Notes: generated by a model not told the origin, from the letters alone. A stretch of DNA of 64,000 bases from Streptomyces venezuelae (GCF_008642355.1 NZ_CP029193.1:4302001-4366000), one strand, 5' to 3'; shown: positions 35,283 to 44,103, numbered from the stretch's first letter. Numbers and translations are program-made.

Positions 35283-37145
35283 CTAAGGGAGGTGGCGGGA
35301 GGCGAAGTCGAGTTCCAGGGCGACCTGCTTGATGCGCTCGTCCACGACCAGTGACCCGTGCCCCGCGTCATACCGGTACACCTCGTGCGTCGCGCCCCGA
35401 GAGGAAAGACGGTCCACGTAGTTGTCGATCTGGCGGATCGGGCAGCGCGGGTCGTTCACGCCCGCGGAGATGTAGACGGGGGCCTTCACGTCGTCCACGT
35501 ACGTGAGCGGGGACGACGCCCGGAACCGCTCGGGCACCTCCTCCGGCGTGCCGCCGAGCAGTGTGCGGTCCATCGCCTTCAGCGCCTCCATCTCGTCGTG
35601 GTACGCCGTCACGTAGTCCGCGACGGGCACCGCCGCCAGGCCGACCGCCCAGAAGTCGGGCTGCGTGCCGAGGCCGAGCAGGGTGAGGTACCCGCCCCAG
35701 GAGCCGCCCGCGAGGACGAGCCGGTCGGGGTCGGCGAGGCCGGACGTCACCGCCCACTCACGGACCGCCGCGATGTCCTCCAGCTCGATGAGGCCGACGC
35801 GGTGCTTGAGCGCGTCGGTCCACTCCCTGCCGTACCCCGTGGAGCCGCGGTAGTTGACGCGGACGACCGCGTACCCGTGGTCGACCCAGGCCGCGGGTCC
35901 CGCCGCGAAGGAGTCGCTGTCGTGCCAGGTGGGGCCGCCGTGCACCTCGAAGACGGTGGGGAGGGGGCCGGAGGAGCCGGCCGGGCGCTGCACCAGTGCG
36001 TGGATGCGGCCCCCGGGACCGTCCACCCACACGTCCTCCACGGGGACGGACTTCGGCGCTTTCATGCCGGGCGGGTCGAGGACCACGCCGCCCGCCGTGG
36101 ACCGGACCACCGGCGGTTCGGCCGCCGACGACCACATGTACTCCACCGAGCCGTCGGGGCGGGCCGTCGCCCCTGAGACGGAGCCCGCGGGCGTGTCGAT
36201 CCGCTCCAGCTCGGCCGTCGCCAGGTCGTAGCGGAACAGTTCGCCCCGGGCCTCGAAGCCGTGGGCCACGAGGAGCGCGGAACCGTCCGGGTACCACTCG
36301 GCGCTCACGTCGCCCGGCAGGCCGAGCACCAGGTCGTTCTCCTCGCCCGACGCGACGTCCCACACCATCGGCTCCCAGCGGCCGCGCCGCTGGTGCCCGA
36401 CGAGCAGGCGCGTGTCACCGTCGACCGGGGCGAAGCCGAGGACCTCCAGGCCCAGCTCGACCGTGCCGCCCTTGGTGTCGTCGAGCTCGGCGACGGTCGA
36501 GCCGTCGGGCCTGATCACCCGGAGGGCGGAGTGCATCGCGTCGCCGTGCTCCGTGTGCTCGACGGCGATCAGCGTGCCGTCGTGCGAGAGGTCGCCGACG
36601 CCCGCCGACTCCCGGTGGCGGTACACCTCGACCGGGGCGGGGCTTCCGGGACGTACGACATGGATCGTCGAGCCGTCGTCGTCCGTCGAGCGGCCGACGA
36701 CCACCGTCGCGCCGTCCCTGCCGAGGGCGAGGCCCGCGGGATAGGAGGGCTCCAGACCCGGCACCGCGGGCTCGTCCGCGCCGCCGCCGAACGGCTGGCG
36801 CCGCCAGACGCCGAACTCGTCGCCGTCCGTGTCGTCGAACCACCAGATCCACTGGCCGTCGGGCGACAGCGCGCCGTCCGTCGTGCCGTTCGGCCGCTCC
36901 GTCACCTGCCGCTGGACGCCGGTCGCCCTGTCCCATGCGTACAGCTCATACGTCCCCGTTGCGTTGGACACGAACAGGGACCGGTCCGGAGCGTCCTCCG
37001 CCCAGTCCGGCAGGGACACCCGCGGCGCCCTGAACCGCTTCTCCCAGTCCGGCATATCCGGCTCACTCGACATGTCCGGCATGCTGGACCCCGCCCCCGT
37101 GACGTCCTCTGCACCCGGCCCGCTCGTCGCACCCGTCTCGCTCAT
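35283..37145 (-). CDS. S9-family prolyl oligopeptidase-like peptidase
   Basis: 620 residues. A seven-bladed propeller-like region (about 50-350, for example TDGALSPDGQWIWWFDD) precedes an alpha/beta-hydrolase domain (about 365-620). Catalytic Ser in VLAGGSWGGYLTLLGL (about 470), Asp in ISAGVNDPRCPIRQ and His in RYDAGHGSLVVDE. HGGPTWHDSDSFAAGPAAWV gives the oxyanion region. Cytoplasmic, probably clears peptides. The ATG follows CACTAT by 7 bases (leaderless). A repetitive Ser/Met/Pro start (residues 5-35) is of no clear use. Confidence 0.93.
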   Translation of the reverse strand: MSETGATSGPGAEDVTGAGSSMPDMSSEPDMPDWEKRFRAPRVSLPDWAEDAPDRSLFVSNATGTYELYAWDRATGVQRQVTERPNGTTDGALSPDGQWIWWFDDTDGDEFGVWRRQPFGGGADEPAVPGLEPSYPAGLALGRDGATVVVGRSTDDDGSTIHVVRPGSPAPVEVYRHRESAGVGDLSHDGTLIAVEHTEHGDAMHSALRVIRPDGSTVAELDDTKGGTVELGLEVLGFAPVDGDTRLLVGHQRRGRWEPMVWDVASGEENDLVLGLPGDVSAEWYPDGSALLVAHGFEARGELFRYDLATAELERIDTPAGSVSGATARPDGSVEYMWSSAAEPPVVRSTAGGVVLDPPGMKAPKSVPVEDVWVDGPGGRIHALVQRPAGSSGPLPTVFEVHGGPTWHDSDSFAAGPAAWVDHGYAVVRVNYRGSTGYGREWTDALKHRVGLIELEDIAAVREWAVTSGLADPDRLVLAGGSWGGYLTLLGLGTQPDFWAVGLAAVPVADYVTAYHDEMEALKAMDRTLLGGTPEEVPERFRASSPLTYVDDVKAPVYISAGVNDPRCPIRQIDNYVDRLSSRGATHEVYRYDAGHGSLVVDERIKQVALELDFASRHLP

Positions 37146-37217
37146 GCCCCCCATAGTGCCTGCCCCCGCCCACAATCCGCTGGCGGGAGTCCCCAGCCTG
37201 TGGATAACTTTCCGTCC

Positions 37218-38051
37218 ATGTACTCCCCAACGCCCGCCGACTGGCGCGAGACCAACCGGAGACGCTGGGACGAGAGGGTCCCCCTCCACCTCGCCAGCGA
37301 CTACTACGGCCTCGACGCCTTCCGCGCCGGCAAGGACCCCCTGCGCGACCACGAGCTCGCCGAGGTCGGCGACGTACGCGGAAAGTCCCTGCTGCACCTG
37401 CAGTGCCACATCGGCCTCGACACCCTGTCCTGGGCGCGGCACGGCGCGTCCCGCGTGGTCGGGCTCGACTTCTCCGAACCGGCCGTCGAGGCGGCCCGCG
37501 AGCTCGCCGCCGAACTCAACCTCACCCCTGAGCAGGCCACCTTCGTCGCCGCCGACGTGTACGACGCGGCGGAGGCGGTGCCCGACGCCTCGTACGACAT
37601 CGTGTACACCGGCGTGGGCGCCCTCGGCTGGCTGCCCGACATCCAGCGCTGGGCCGAGACCGCCGCCTCCCTGGTCGCACCCGGTGGCTTCCTCTACCTC
37701 TCCGAGTTCCACCCGCTCACCGACGTCCTGGACGACGCCACGGGCTCGCGCGTCGAGCACGACTACTTCGCGCGCGACGCCTGGGTCGACGACACTCCTG
37801 GTGGATACGCGGACACGACGACGCCCACCGTCCACAACCGCACCGTCGAGTGGCAGCACCCGATCGGCGACGTCGTCTCCGCGCTCGCCGCCGCGGGCCT
37901 GCGCATCGAGTTCCTGCGCGAGCGCGACCAGACCCTCTTCCAGCGCTTCGGCGCGCTCGAACTCCGCGACGGCGTCTACCGCTTCCCCGGGGACCGGCCC
38001 CGGATCCCCCTCATGTACTCCCTGCGGGCGAGCAGACCCGGGGGCCGGTGA
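37218..38051 (+). CDS. Class I SAM-dependent methyltransferase
   Basis: 277 residues. SAM-binding motif I LLHLQCHIGLDTLSWARHGA, acidic VVGLDFSEPAVEAARELAAE, motif II FVAADVYDAAEAV, post-motif YDIVYTGVGALGWLPDIQRW. Met-rich start and large aromatic C-terminal domain (FAREHDYFARDAW-like, YFARDAWVDDTPGGYADTTT). Substrate unknown; no biosynthetic neighbours. The ATG lies 8 bases after TAACTT, so leaderless. Divergent from the S9 peptidase with 72 bases between. Confidence 0.92.
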   Translation: MYSPTPADWRETNRRRWDERVPLHLASDYYGLDAFRAGKDPLRDHELAEVGDVRGKSLLHLQCHIGLDTLSWARHGASRVVGLDFSEPAVEAARELAAELNLTPEQATFVAADVYDAAEAVPDASYDIVYTGVGALGWLPDIQRWAETAASLVAPGGFLYLSEFHPLTDVLDDATGSRVEHDYFARDAWVDDTPGGYADTTTPTVHNRTVEWQHPIGDVVSALAAAGLRIEFLRERDQTLFQRFGALELRDGVYRFPGDRPRIPLMYSLRASRPGGR

Positions 38052-38054
38052 CCG

Positions 38055-38594
38055 CTACGGGAGAGGGGAGGGCGGGCGCAGCCAGCCCTCCTGACGCGGC
38101 GCGAACTCGCCGAGCTTCGTCCAGTCCCACGACTGCAGCACCTCACGCCCCTGGTCGTCGTCCGGCCTGATGACGGCGACGACGACGTCCGGCGTGTGCC
38201 GGGTGAGGAGCAGCGTCCGCAGCCGGTACGCGACGTCCGAGCCGCGCTCCGCGGGCGCCACCATCACCTCGCTCAGCAGGAACACCCGCCCCGAAGAGGT
38301 CTGTTCGACGACGGCGGGCGACAGGACGTGGCGGAAGGCCTCCCACCATTCGCCGCCCCGGTCGGCGCGGTAGCCGTAGAGGCAGCCGACCAGGTTGCCC
38401 GCGACGTGCGCCACGACCATGTCGAAGTCCGTCTGCTGTACGTCGTGTTCGAAGCGGCGCAGGAAGTCCGCCCGGACGCCGCTCGCCCCGCCACCGGTCT
38501 CCGCGCCACTGGTCTCCGTATAGAGGTCGGCGACGGCCTCCCGCTGCCCCTCCGCCTGCCAACGGCTCAGCCGCCGCAGGAACATCTCCGCCAT
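38055..38594 (-). CDS. GNAT-like acetyltransferase-fold protein
   Basis: 179 residues. FLRRFEHDVQQTDFDMVVAH, then the strand-loop of motif A VFLLSEVMVAPAERGSDVAY (acetyl-CoA loop, about 105-125), and VVAVIRPDDDQGREVLQSWD. The glycine-rich loop is recognisable but unusual, so acetyl-CoA binding is likely but not certain. The ATG is preceded by GGGAGG. Divergent from the sigma factor gene. I recall similar single genes widely in Streptomyces. Confidence 0.65.
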   Translation of the reverse strand: MAEMFLRRLSRWQAEGQREAVADLYTETSGAETGGGASGVRADFLRRFEHDVQQTDFDMVVAHVAGNLVGCLYGYRADRGGEWWEAFRHVLSPAVVEQTSSGRVFLLSEVMVAPAERGSDVAYRLRTLLLTRHTPDVVVAVIRPDDDQGREVLQSWDWTKLGEFAPRQEGWLRPPSPLP

Positions 38595-38688
38595 GTGCGC
38601 CTCCCGCTCCGCCCTGTGAGGGCGACTCCCCCCGCACCCTGAATTCGCTTGGTGAGCTTAATCCTGGAAGGACTGGGCAGGCGGGACA

Positions 38689-39618
38689 ATGGATATCCGG
38701 TCCGTGCTCCCGAGCGAAGGTGAACCAGTGCTGACACCCACACAGTTGACTGCGGCATCTGTACAAGAGGAAGCGCGCACGGCTGTTGCTCCTTGGGATG
38801 AGATGTCCAGCAGCGAACTGCCGTGGGTCGAGGACGCGGGAAGCGTCGCGCCCAAGGACGCGCGGGACCTGTCGAAGATCTTCTTCGACAAGCTCCAGGT
38901 CCTCGAGGAGGGCACGCACGAATACCAGTACGCGCGCAACACCCTGATCGAGATGAACCTGTCGCTGGTGCACTTCGCGGCCGGCCGTTTCCGCGGCGGC
39001 AGCACCGACATCGACGACATCGTGCAGGTCGGCACGATCGGCCTGATCAAGGCCATCGACCGCTTCGACCTCTCCCGCGAGGTCGCGTTCAGCACCTTCG
39101 CGCTGCCGTACATCAGCGGTGAGATCAAGCGGTTCTTCCGCGACACCACGTGGGCCGTGCACGTTCCGCGCCGCCTCCAGGAACTCCGCGTCGACCTGGC
39201 GAAGGCCAAGGAGGCGCTGGGCGCGGAGCTGGACCGCGAGCCCACCGTCCGTGAACTCGCGGACCACCTCGACCTCACCGAGCAGGAGGTCAACGACGGC
39301 CTCGTCGCCGCCAACGGCTACACGGCGGGCTCCATCGACGTCCCCGTCAGCCAGGACGACGGCTCGCAGGGCCGTGACTACGCCGACGTGCTCGGTGAGG
39401 ACGACCCCGCCCTCGACCTCTTCGAGGACCTGCACGCGCTCGCCCCGCTCATCGAGCAGCTCGACGAACGCGAGCGGCACATCATCGGGATGCGCTTCGG
39501 CCAGGAGATGACGCAGGCCCAGATCGGCGAGGTGCTCGGGATCTCCCAGATGCACGTCTCACGGCTCCTGACCCGCACCCTCGCCAAACTCCGCTCGGGA
39601 CTGCTCACCGAACACTGA
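38689..39618 (+). CDS. SigB/SigF-type RNA polymerase sigma factor
   Basis: 309 residues of the sigma-70 group 3 (stress/sporulation SigB/F/G) class: region 2 LVHFAAGRFRGGSTDIDDIV, QVGTIGLIKAIDRFDLS and FSTFALPYISGEIKRFFRDT; region 3 REPTVRELADHLDLTEQEV; region 4 ERERHIIGMRFGQEMTQAQI, GEVLGISQMHVSRLLTRTLA. The first 50 residues are variable. An in-frame GTG at 38728 with AAGGTGA ahead is an equally good start. Such factors are normally held by an HATPase anti-sigma; one sits at 44215. The 3' end overlaps amaP by 14 bases. Confidence 0.92.
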   Translation: MDIRSVLPSEGEPVLTPTQLTAASVQEEARTAVAPWDEMSSSELPWVEDAGSVAPKDARDLSKIFFDKLQVLEEGTHEYQYARNTLIEMNLSLVHFAAGRFRGGSTDIDDIVQVGTIGLIKAIDRFDLSREVAFSTFALPYISGEIKRFFRDTTWAVHVPRRLQELRVDLAKAKEALGAELDREPTVRELADHLDLTEQEVNDGLVAANGYTAGSIDVPVSQDDGSQGRDYADVLGEDDPALDLFEDLHALAPLIEQLDERERHIIGMRFGQEMTQAQIGEVLGISQMHVSRLLTRTLAKLRSGLLTEH

Positions 39619-40225
39619 CCCCACGGGCCGGATCGTCCCTGCCGCGCCCGCCCGTGAGCCGTACGTCGGCGGTCAGCGGGCGCGGTGACACCGCCGTCCT
39701 CGTCTCGGCCACCGTCTGCCGGGCGAGACACCGCAGCACCGCCTCCGGAGAGGCGTCCGGCGCCAGGGACAGCGTGATGCGGGCACGCACCCCGCGCGGA
39801 CCTCCACGCGAGCGCCGCGGCCCCGCGCGCAGCCGCACGCGCGCGTGGGCGACGCCCTCGATCCCGCGCGCCCGCTCGGTCATCGCCGCCGCCAGCGCGG
39901 CCCCGGCCAGGGTGACGTCGGGCTGCCCGAGCGGCAGTTCGCGCAGGCGCCCGCCGCGCACCTGCGCCCACACCCACCACAGGAGCAGGAGTACGCCGAC
40001 GGAGAGCCCGGCGATCACAGCCGGTGTCCACCAGCCCTGGTCGCGCCATCGCCCGAGCTCCGCCCCGTCGACCCACACCCGGTCCGCGCCGAGCCGCGGC
40101 GCGTCCGACGGCAGCCGGTCGCGTACGACATCCGTCGCGGTGGCGAGCACGGCGCCCGCGCCGAGGAGCGCGGCGCCCAGACAGAACAGGGCGGTGCGGT
40201 TGGCCCCGGTACGGAGGCCGCTCAT
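39605..40225 (-). CDS. amaP: Alkaline shock response membrane anchor protein (AmaP-like)
   Basis: 206 residues. Two membrane helices at about 10-32 and 65-85 (TPAVIAGLSVGVLLLLWWVW) are followed by a cytoplasmic Asp23-like domain (AMTERARGIEGVAHARVRLR). AmaP anchors Asp23 at the membrane in Gram-positives (established for Staphylococcus). Last gene of a four-gene minus-strand operon. ATG at 40225 overlaps the DUF6286 stop (ATGA). Arg/Gly-rich C-terminal half. Confidence 0.8.
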   Translation of the reverse strand: MSGLRTGANRTALFCLGAALLGAGAVLATATDVVRDRLPSDAPRLGADRVWVDGAELGRWRDQGWWTPAVIAGLSVGVLLLLWWVWAQVRGGRLRELPLGQPDVTLAGAALAAAMTERARGIEGVAHARVRLRAGPRRSRGGPRGVRARITLSLAPDASPEAVLRCLARQTVAETRTAVSPRPLTADVRLTGGRGRDDPARGVSVR

Positions 40226-41145
40226 CCGTCGACACCTCCCCGCGCGGGCGCGCGCCACGCCGGTTCCGTGCGCAGCCCGACCCGCAGCCGTGGCGGCCTC
40301 GCCGTCCCGCAGGACGCCAGGGTCCGCTCCGCCGTCTCCGTCAACGCCGCACGCGCCGCGTCGATTTCACCGAACGCGAGTCCGGCGCGCACGGTGACCC
40401 TCCGCCGTCCGACGCGGACCCGCGCGCGCGTGATGCCGGGCAGGCCGGACACGGCCTCCCGCAGCAGCGCCGCCACCGTGCCCCGGTCGACGACCGCGTG
40501 GACGCCGGACAGCGGCGGTCGCATCGGGAGCCGGCCGCGGGAGCCGGGCGTGACGGCGAGGACCATCAGCCACACGCCGAGACAGAACACCGCGAACGCC
40601 GCCGCGGCGCCCGGCCACACGCCCCGGTGCGGCCCGTGCGTGACGAGCCACTCCGTGAAGTCGGCCCGCCACCGCGCGGGCGCGCGTCCCGCCGCGTGCA
40701 CGGAAAGGACGTCGTACAGGAGCACGCCGCAGGCGGCGGCAGCGACGACCGCCGCCACCGCCACGGGCACACGGCGCGCGGACCACGGCCGCCGCGCCCG
40801 CACCCCGCCGGTGGACTCAGCGGCCTCCGGCTCCCCGAACTCCGCCGCCCGCACGTTCAGCTCCCGCACCCGCACCCGCGCCGACGGCACGGTGAGGCCG
40901 GTGAGCCGTGCCGTGCGACCGGCGACGTGCGACCGGACGCGTTCACCGGACTCGTCGAGCGGCGCGGGATAGGGCAGCGTCACGGCGACGTCGACCCGGG
41001 CCCTGCGGCCGCGGACCGACGCCGTGCTCCGGTCCGTCCGCACCTCACCGGGCGCGAGCGCCTCCGTCGCGGCCCGTTCGGCGATCCGCCGCACCGCGCG
41101 GTCGGCGACCTTCGTCGCGCCGCGGTCCGCCGCGGGAACGCTCAT
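40222..41145 (-). CDS. DUF6286 domain membrane protein with an Asp23-like region
   Basis: 307 residues. The N-terminal Asp23-like domain (1-95, GATKVADRAVRRIAERAATE, VDVAVTLPYPAPLDESGERV) is followed by a helix at about 130-150 and a second membrane helix at about 185-207. The C-terminal domain has VVDRGTVAALLREAVSGLPG and RRRVTVRAGLAFGEIDAARA. It combines what the small membrane partner and AmaP do separately. ATGA overlaps with both neighbours imply one operon. Confidence 0.78.
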   Translation of the reverse strand: MSVPAADRGATKVADRAVRRIAERAATEALAPGEVRTDRSTASVRGRRARVDVAVTLPYPAPLDESGERVRSHVAGRTARLTGLTVPSARVRVRELNVRAAEFGEPEAAESTGGVRARRPWSARRVPVAVAAVVAAAACGVLLYDVLSVHAAGRAPARWRADFTEWLVTHGPHRGVWPGAAAAFAVFCLGVWLMVLAVTPGSRGRLPMRPPLSGVHAVVDRGTVAALLREAVSGLPGITRARVRVGRRRVTVRAGLAFGEIDAARAALTETAERTLASCGTARPPRLRVGLRTEPAWRAPARGGVDG

Positions 41146-41330
41146 CGCCGCCCCCGGCCCCGGCCGCCGCTGAGGAAGCCCCGTACATCCGTGCCGTCCT
41201 CCACGAGGCGCCCCACCCCGAAGCCGACGGCGCCGAGCGCGCCGACCAGCAGGAACGCCCCGAAACCGCCGAACCACGCGGCGAACCCCAGGGCCATCCC
41301 GGCGACCAGGCCCACCAGAGCTGTGCTCAC
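41142..41330 (-). CDS. Small two-helix membrane protein (DUF2273-like)
   Basis: 62 residues: two membrane helices (about 3-22 and 25-45, LVGLVAGMALGFAAWFGGFG), then GTDVRGFLSGGRGRGRR. Small membrane proteins of this kind are a standard part of Asp23/AmaP operons. The GTG start is 3 bases from the upstream Asp23 stop. ATGA overlap with the DUF6286 gene. Confidence 0.82.
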   Translation of the reverse strand: MSTALVGLVAGMALGFAAWFGGFGAFLLVGALGAVGFGVGRLVEDGTDVRGFLSGGRGRGRR

Positions 41331-41333
41331 CGG

Positions 41334-41858
41334 TTACTCCACGCGCGTCTCGCCGGCGGAGTCCGCGCTGTCGTCGTCGGGCAGTCGTACGTCGTTGACG
41401 GCGACGTTGACCTCGACGACCTCCAGCCCGGTGATGCGCTCCACGGCGGCGATGACGTTCTCCCGCACCTCGTGGGCGACGTCCGTGATGGGCACGCCGT
41501 ACTCGACGACGATGTCCAGGTCGATCGCCGTCTGCCGCTCGCCGACCTCGACCTTCACCCCGCGCCCGACGTTGGGGCGCCCGCCGGGGACCCGGTCGCG
41601 GACGGCGCCTATCGTGCGCGAGAGCCCGCCGCCCATGTCGTGCACGCCGGGGATCTCCCGCGCGGCCGTCCCGGCGATCTTCACGACCACCACGTCGGCG
41701 ATGGACGTCTTGCCGCGGGTCGCGGCCGGCTCCGCGGCACCGGTGCGGCCCGTCACGGTCGTGCTGCCCGGCACGCTCTGCACGGCGCCGGTGTAGCCCT
41801 GCTCGTCGCCGCGTGACGCCGTCGCGGCCGTCTTCGTAGTGCTCTCCTGAGTCGCCAT
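41334..41858 (-). CDS. Asp23/Gls24-family envelope stress protein
   Basis: 174 residues. A disordered N-terminus (1-50) is followed by the Asp23 domain: IADVVVVKIAGTAAREIPGV (about 55-75), KVEVGERQTAIDLDIVVEYG and PITDVAHEVRENVIAAVERI. It would be a cytoplasmic, membrane-associated protein held by AmaP. ATG at 41858 preceded by GAGGAG; a longer frame upstream has no support. First gene of the four-gene minus operon, 177 bases from the divergent ECF sigma gene. Confidence 0.9.
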   Translation of the reverse strand: MATQESTTKTAATASRGDEQGYTGAVQSVPGSTTVTGRTGAAEPAATRGKTSIADVVVVKIAGTAAREIPGVHDMGGGLSRTIGAVRDRVPGGRPNVGRGVKVEVGERQTAIDLDIVVEYGVPITDVAHEVRENVIAAVERITGLEVVEVNVAVNDVRLPDDDSADSAGETRVE

Positions 41859-42035
41859 GAAAGGCATCTCCTCGTCGTCAGGTCGTGGGGGACTGCTCAA
41901 CCCCTAGGACCCGTGTGCCCCGGATTCGTTACGCGTCTCGCGCGAACTTTTCCGCCGGAGCCCGCGCCCGTGCCGCGTAACGCGAGTGGCCCGCGGCGTG
42001 TCACAGGTGTACGACTGGAGCGAGAGGAGCCACGT

Positions 42036-42578
42036 GTGCCGCGCGACGACGGGTTGCTGGCCGTACGGGCCGCCGAGGGCGACGAAGAGGCCTTCGAGCA
42101 GCTCGTGCGCCGTCACGCGCCCGGCCTGCTGCGGCTCGCCACGCGGCTGCTGGGGAGCCGGACGGAGGCCGAGGACGCGGTGCAGGACTCCTTCGTGAGC
42201 GCCTGGCGGAAGGTGCCGGAGTTCCGCAGGGACGCGCAGTTCGGCACGTGGATGCACCGCATCGTCACCAACCGGTGCCTGAACGTGCTGCGGGCCCGCC
42301 GCCCCGCCCTCGACCTCGGCGAGGTGCCCGAGCCGCAGGCTCCGGAGCACGAGGCGTCCCCGGCCAGGGTCGCCGAGTCGCACGCGGCCGTGGAGGACCT
42401 CGGCAGGGCGATGGAGGGACTGTCACCGGAACAGCGCGTCTGCTGGGTGCTGCGCGAGCTCAACGGCCTCCCCTACGACACCATCGCCGAGACGGTGGGC
42501 ATCAGCCCGGAGGCGGTCAGGGGCCGTGTCTTCCGGGCGCGGCGCCATCTGACGGAGGCGATGGCCGCATGGCGCTGA
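42036..42578 (+). CDS. ECF RNA polymerase sigma factor
   Basis: 180 residues. Region 2: EEAFEQLVRRHAPGLLRLAT, AEDAVQDSFVSAWRKVPEFR, GTWMHRIVTNRCLNVLR. Region 4: GLSPEQRVCWVLRELNGLPY, DTIAETVGISPEAVRGRVFR, ARRHL. GTG with GAGAGGAG ahead. Overlaps the next gene by 10 bases. Divergent from the Asp23 gene, so the intervening 177 bases probably carry both promoters. It may direct transcription of the Asp23-operon (inference). Confidence 0.93.
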   Translation: MPRDDGLLAVRAAEGDEEAFEQLVRRHAPGLLRLATRLLGSRTEAEDAVQDSFVSAWRKVPEFRRDAQFGTWMHRIVTNRCLNVLRARRPALDLGEVPEPQAPEHEASPARVAESHAAVEDLGRAMEGLSPEQRVCWVLRELNGLPYDTIAETVGISPEAVRGRVFRARRHLTEAMAAWR

Positions 42579-43243
42579 ACGAGGAGCACGGGCCGATGAC
42601 GGACGAACCCACGACGGACGGACCCGACGAACGGCTCCCCTGCGGCCGTGCGCTGTGGGACGTCTGGGAGCACGCGGAGAGCGGCGCCCGCGATCCGCAC
42701 GCCGAGGCCTGCCCGCACTGCACCGAGGCACTGCGCACGCTGTGGCGCCTGGAGGACGTCGTGTCCGTCGCGCGGGACCGCGAGGGGGATCCGCGGGAGT
42801 ACGAGTCCGACGCGTCCGCGCTCGTCGGCCGCGTCATGGACGTGGTCCGCCTCGAACTGCGCCCCGGCCGCACGCTTCCACTGGGTGAGGCGACGGAGGA
42901 CCTGTGGATCGTGGAGGCCGCCGCGGCCAGGACCGTCCGCGCGGCCGCCGATTCCCTGCCGGGGGTACGGGCGGGCAGCTGCCGCATCGAAGCGCTCGCC
43001 CAGGAGGAGGGCACCGCTCCCGCGAGCCGGTGGCCGCGCGGTCCCGTGCACATCCGCGCGGAGGTGGCGGTGTCCCTCACCTGGAACCTCCAGGAGGTCG
43101 CCGGGCGGGTCCGCCGGGCGATCCTGGAGGCGGTCGACACCGAGCTCGGCATGCGCGTCGCGGCTGTCGACGTGACGGTCGCCGACATCCTCGACGAAGC
43201 CGCCGACGACGACGGCGACACCACGGAAGGACGGTTCCCGTGA
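42569..43243 (+). CDS. Zinc-motif anti-sigma-like protein fused to an Asp23-like domain
   Basis: 224 residues. The N-terminal segment contains HAESGARDPHAEACPHC, an HxxxCxxC arrangement like the zinc-binding anti-sigma (ZAS) motif. A helical stretch and an Asp23-like C-terminal domain (RTVRAAADSLPGVRAGSCRI, VHIRAEVAVSLTWNLQEVAG, TELGMRVAAVDVTVADILDE) follow. The gene overlaps the ECF sigma by 10 bases, the classic anti-sigma position. This would let the Asp23 system control sigma release directly. An in-frame ATG at 42596 with GAGGAG is an alternative start. No membrane helix. Confidence 0.75.
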   Translation: MALNEEHGPMTDEPTTDGPDERLPCGRALWDVWEHAESGARDPHAEACPHCTEALRTLWRLEDVVSVARDREGDPREYESDASALVGRVMDVVRLELRPGRTLPLGEATEDLWIVEAAAARTVRAAADSLPGVRAGSCRIEALAQEEGTAPASRWPRGPVHIRAEVAVSLTWNLQEVAGRVRRAILEAVDTELGMRVAAVDVTVADILDEAADDDGDTTEGRFP

Positions 43244-43581
43244 CGGAACGACTCGCTTCCAGTGCCGCAGTGGCCGAGGCCGTCCAGGAGGCCGTCCTCG
43301 GCACGCGGGGCGTCGCCTTCCTCCGTCCCGGCCTCGCCGACCTCCTCCGCGCCGCCGCCCCGCGGGGACGCGGCGCCACCGTGTCCCCGCGCTCCTCGGC
43401 GGTCCGCGTGGGCCGCGACAAGGGAGGCGCGGGCTGGCACGCGGAGGTCTACGTCGTCCTGCGGCGAGGCCATCGGACCCTCGACGTCACCCGCGAGCTG
43501 CGTGCCGCGGTGACGGAGGCGGTGGACCGGCTGACCGGCGAGCTGTCGCGGGTCTCGGTGACGGTGACGGGACGCGTGTGA
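43240..43581 (+). CDS. Second short Asp23-like protein
   Basis: 113 residues: SAAVAEAVQEAVLGTRGVAF, AGWHAEVYVVLRRGHRTLDV, RELRAAVTEAVDRLTGELSR. Asp23-like fold by eye with no N-terminal extension. The GTG overlaps the stop of the zinc-motif protein (GTGA), making a three-gene operon sigma, anti-sigma-like protein, Asp23-like protein. It converges with the secreted-protein gene downstream. Confidence 0.75.
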   Translation: MTERLASSAAVAEAVQEAVLGTRGVAFLRPGLADLLRAAAPRGRGATVSPRSSAVRVGRDKGGAGWHAEVYVVLRRGHRTLDVTRELRAAVTEAVDRLTGELSRVSVTVTGRV

Positions 43582-43596
43582 GGCGGCGCCTGCCGC

Positions 43597-44103
43597 CTAG
43601 GCGAAGGTGACGTCCCCCGTCGCGTCGGCCAGCGTCTTCGTCTGCGCCGTACGCGAGTCCACCGACGTCATGGCCACGGTGACCGAGGCCTCGGTGCCCT
43701 TCTCGACCCCGCCGATGAAGGTGTGCCGCCAGGGGTGGGCCGTGGCGGTGCCGTCGCAGGTGCCTTCCAGGATCTGCTCCCTGGAGGTGCTCGACGTCGC
43801 CTTCTTCGGGACGGGCAGCTCGGGGAGGCCGAGCCACTGGTAGAGGCCGGACACCGCCTGCTTCTCGTCCGCGTTCAGCTCGCGTTTGTGCTGCGTCCGC
43901 AGCGTGACCCTGAGCCGTACGGGCCCTCGGACGCCCTCGCACGTGTACGTGCCGGTGACGACTGCTCGGGTGCCGTCCGGGGTGAGCCGTGCCGTGGGCT
44001 CCAGGGTGACCTCGTGCCGGTCGGCGGCGTTCGCCGCGCCGGGCAGCAGGGCCGTCGCCGCGGCCACCGCTGTCACGAGGACTGTCTTCACGTATCGCTG
44101 CAC
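43597..44103 (-). CDS. Secreted protein of unknown function
   Basis: About 168 residues with a clear signal peptide (MQRYVKTVLVTAVAAATALL, cleavage after AANAA near 30). The mature part is beta-rich (VTLEPTARLTPDGTRAVVTG, TYTCEGVRGPVRLRVTLRTQ) with two Cys residues and ends ASVTVAMTSVDS. No domain recognised; looks like a small exported beta-sandwich. Start uncertain: GTG at 44103, or GTG 44088 after TACGGT. Confidence 0.65.
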   Translation of the reverse strand: MQRYVKTVLVTAVAAATALLPGAANAADRHEVTLEPTARLTPDGTRAVVTGTYTCEGVRGPVRLRVTLRTQHKRELNADEKQAVSGLYQWLGLPELPVPKKATSSTSREQILEGTCDGTATAHPWRHTFIGGVEKGTEASVTVAMTSVDSRTAQTKTLADATGDVTFA

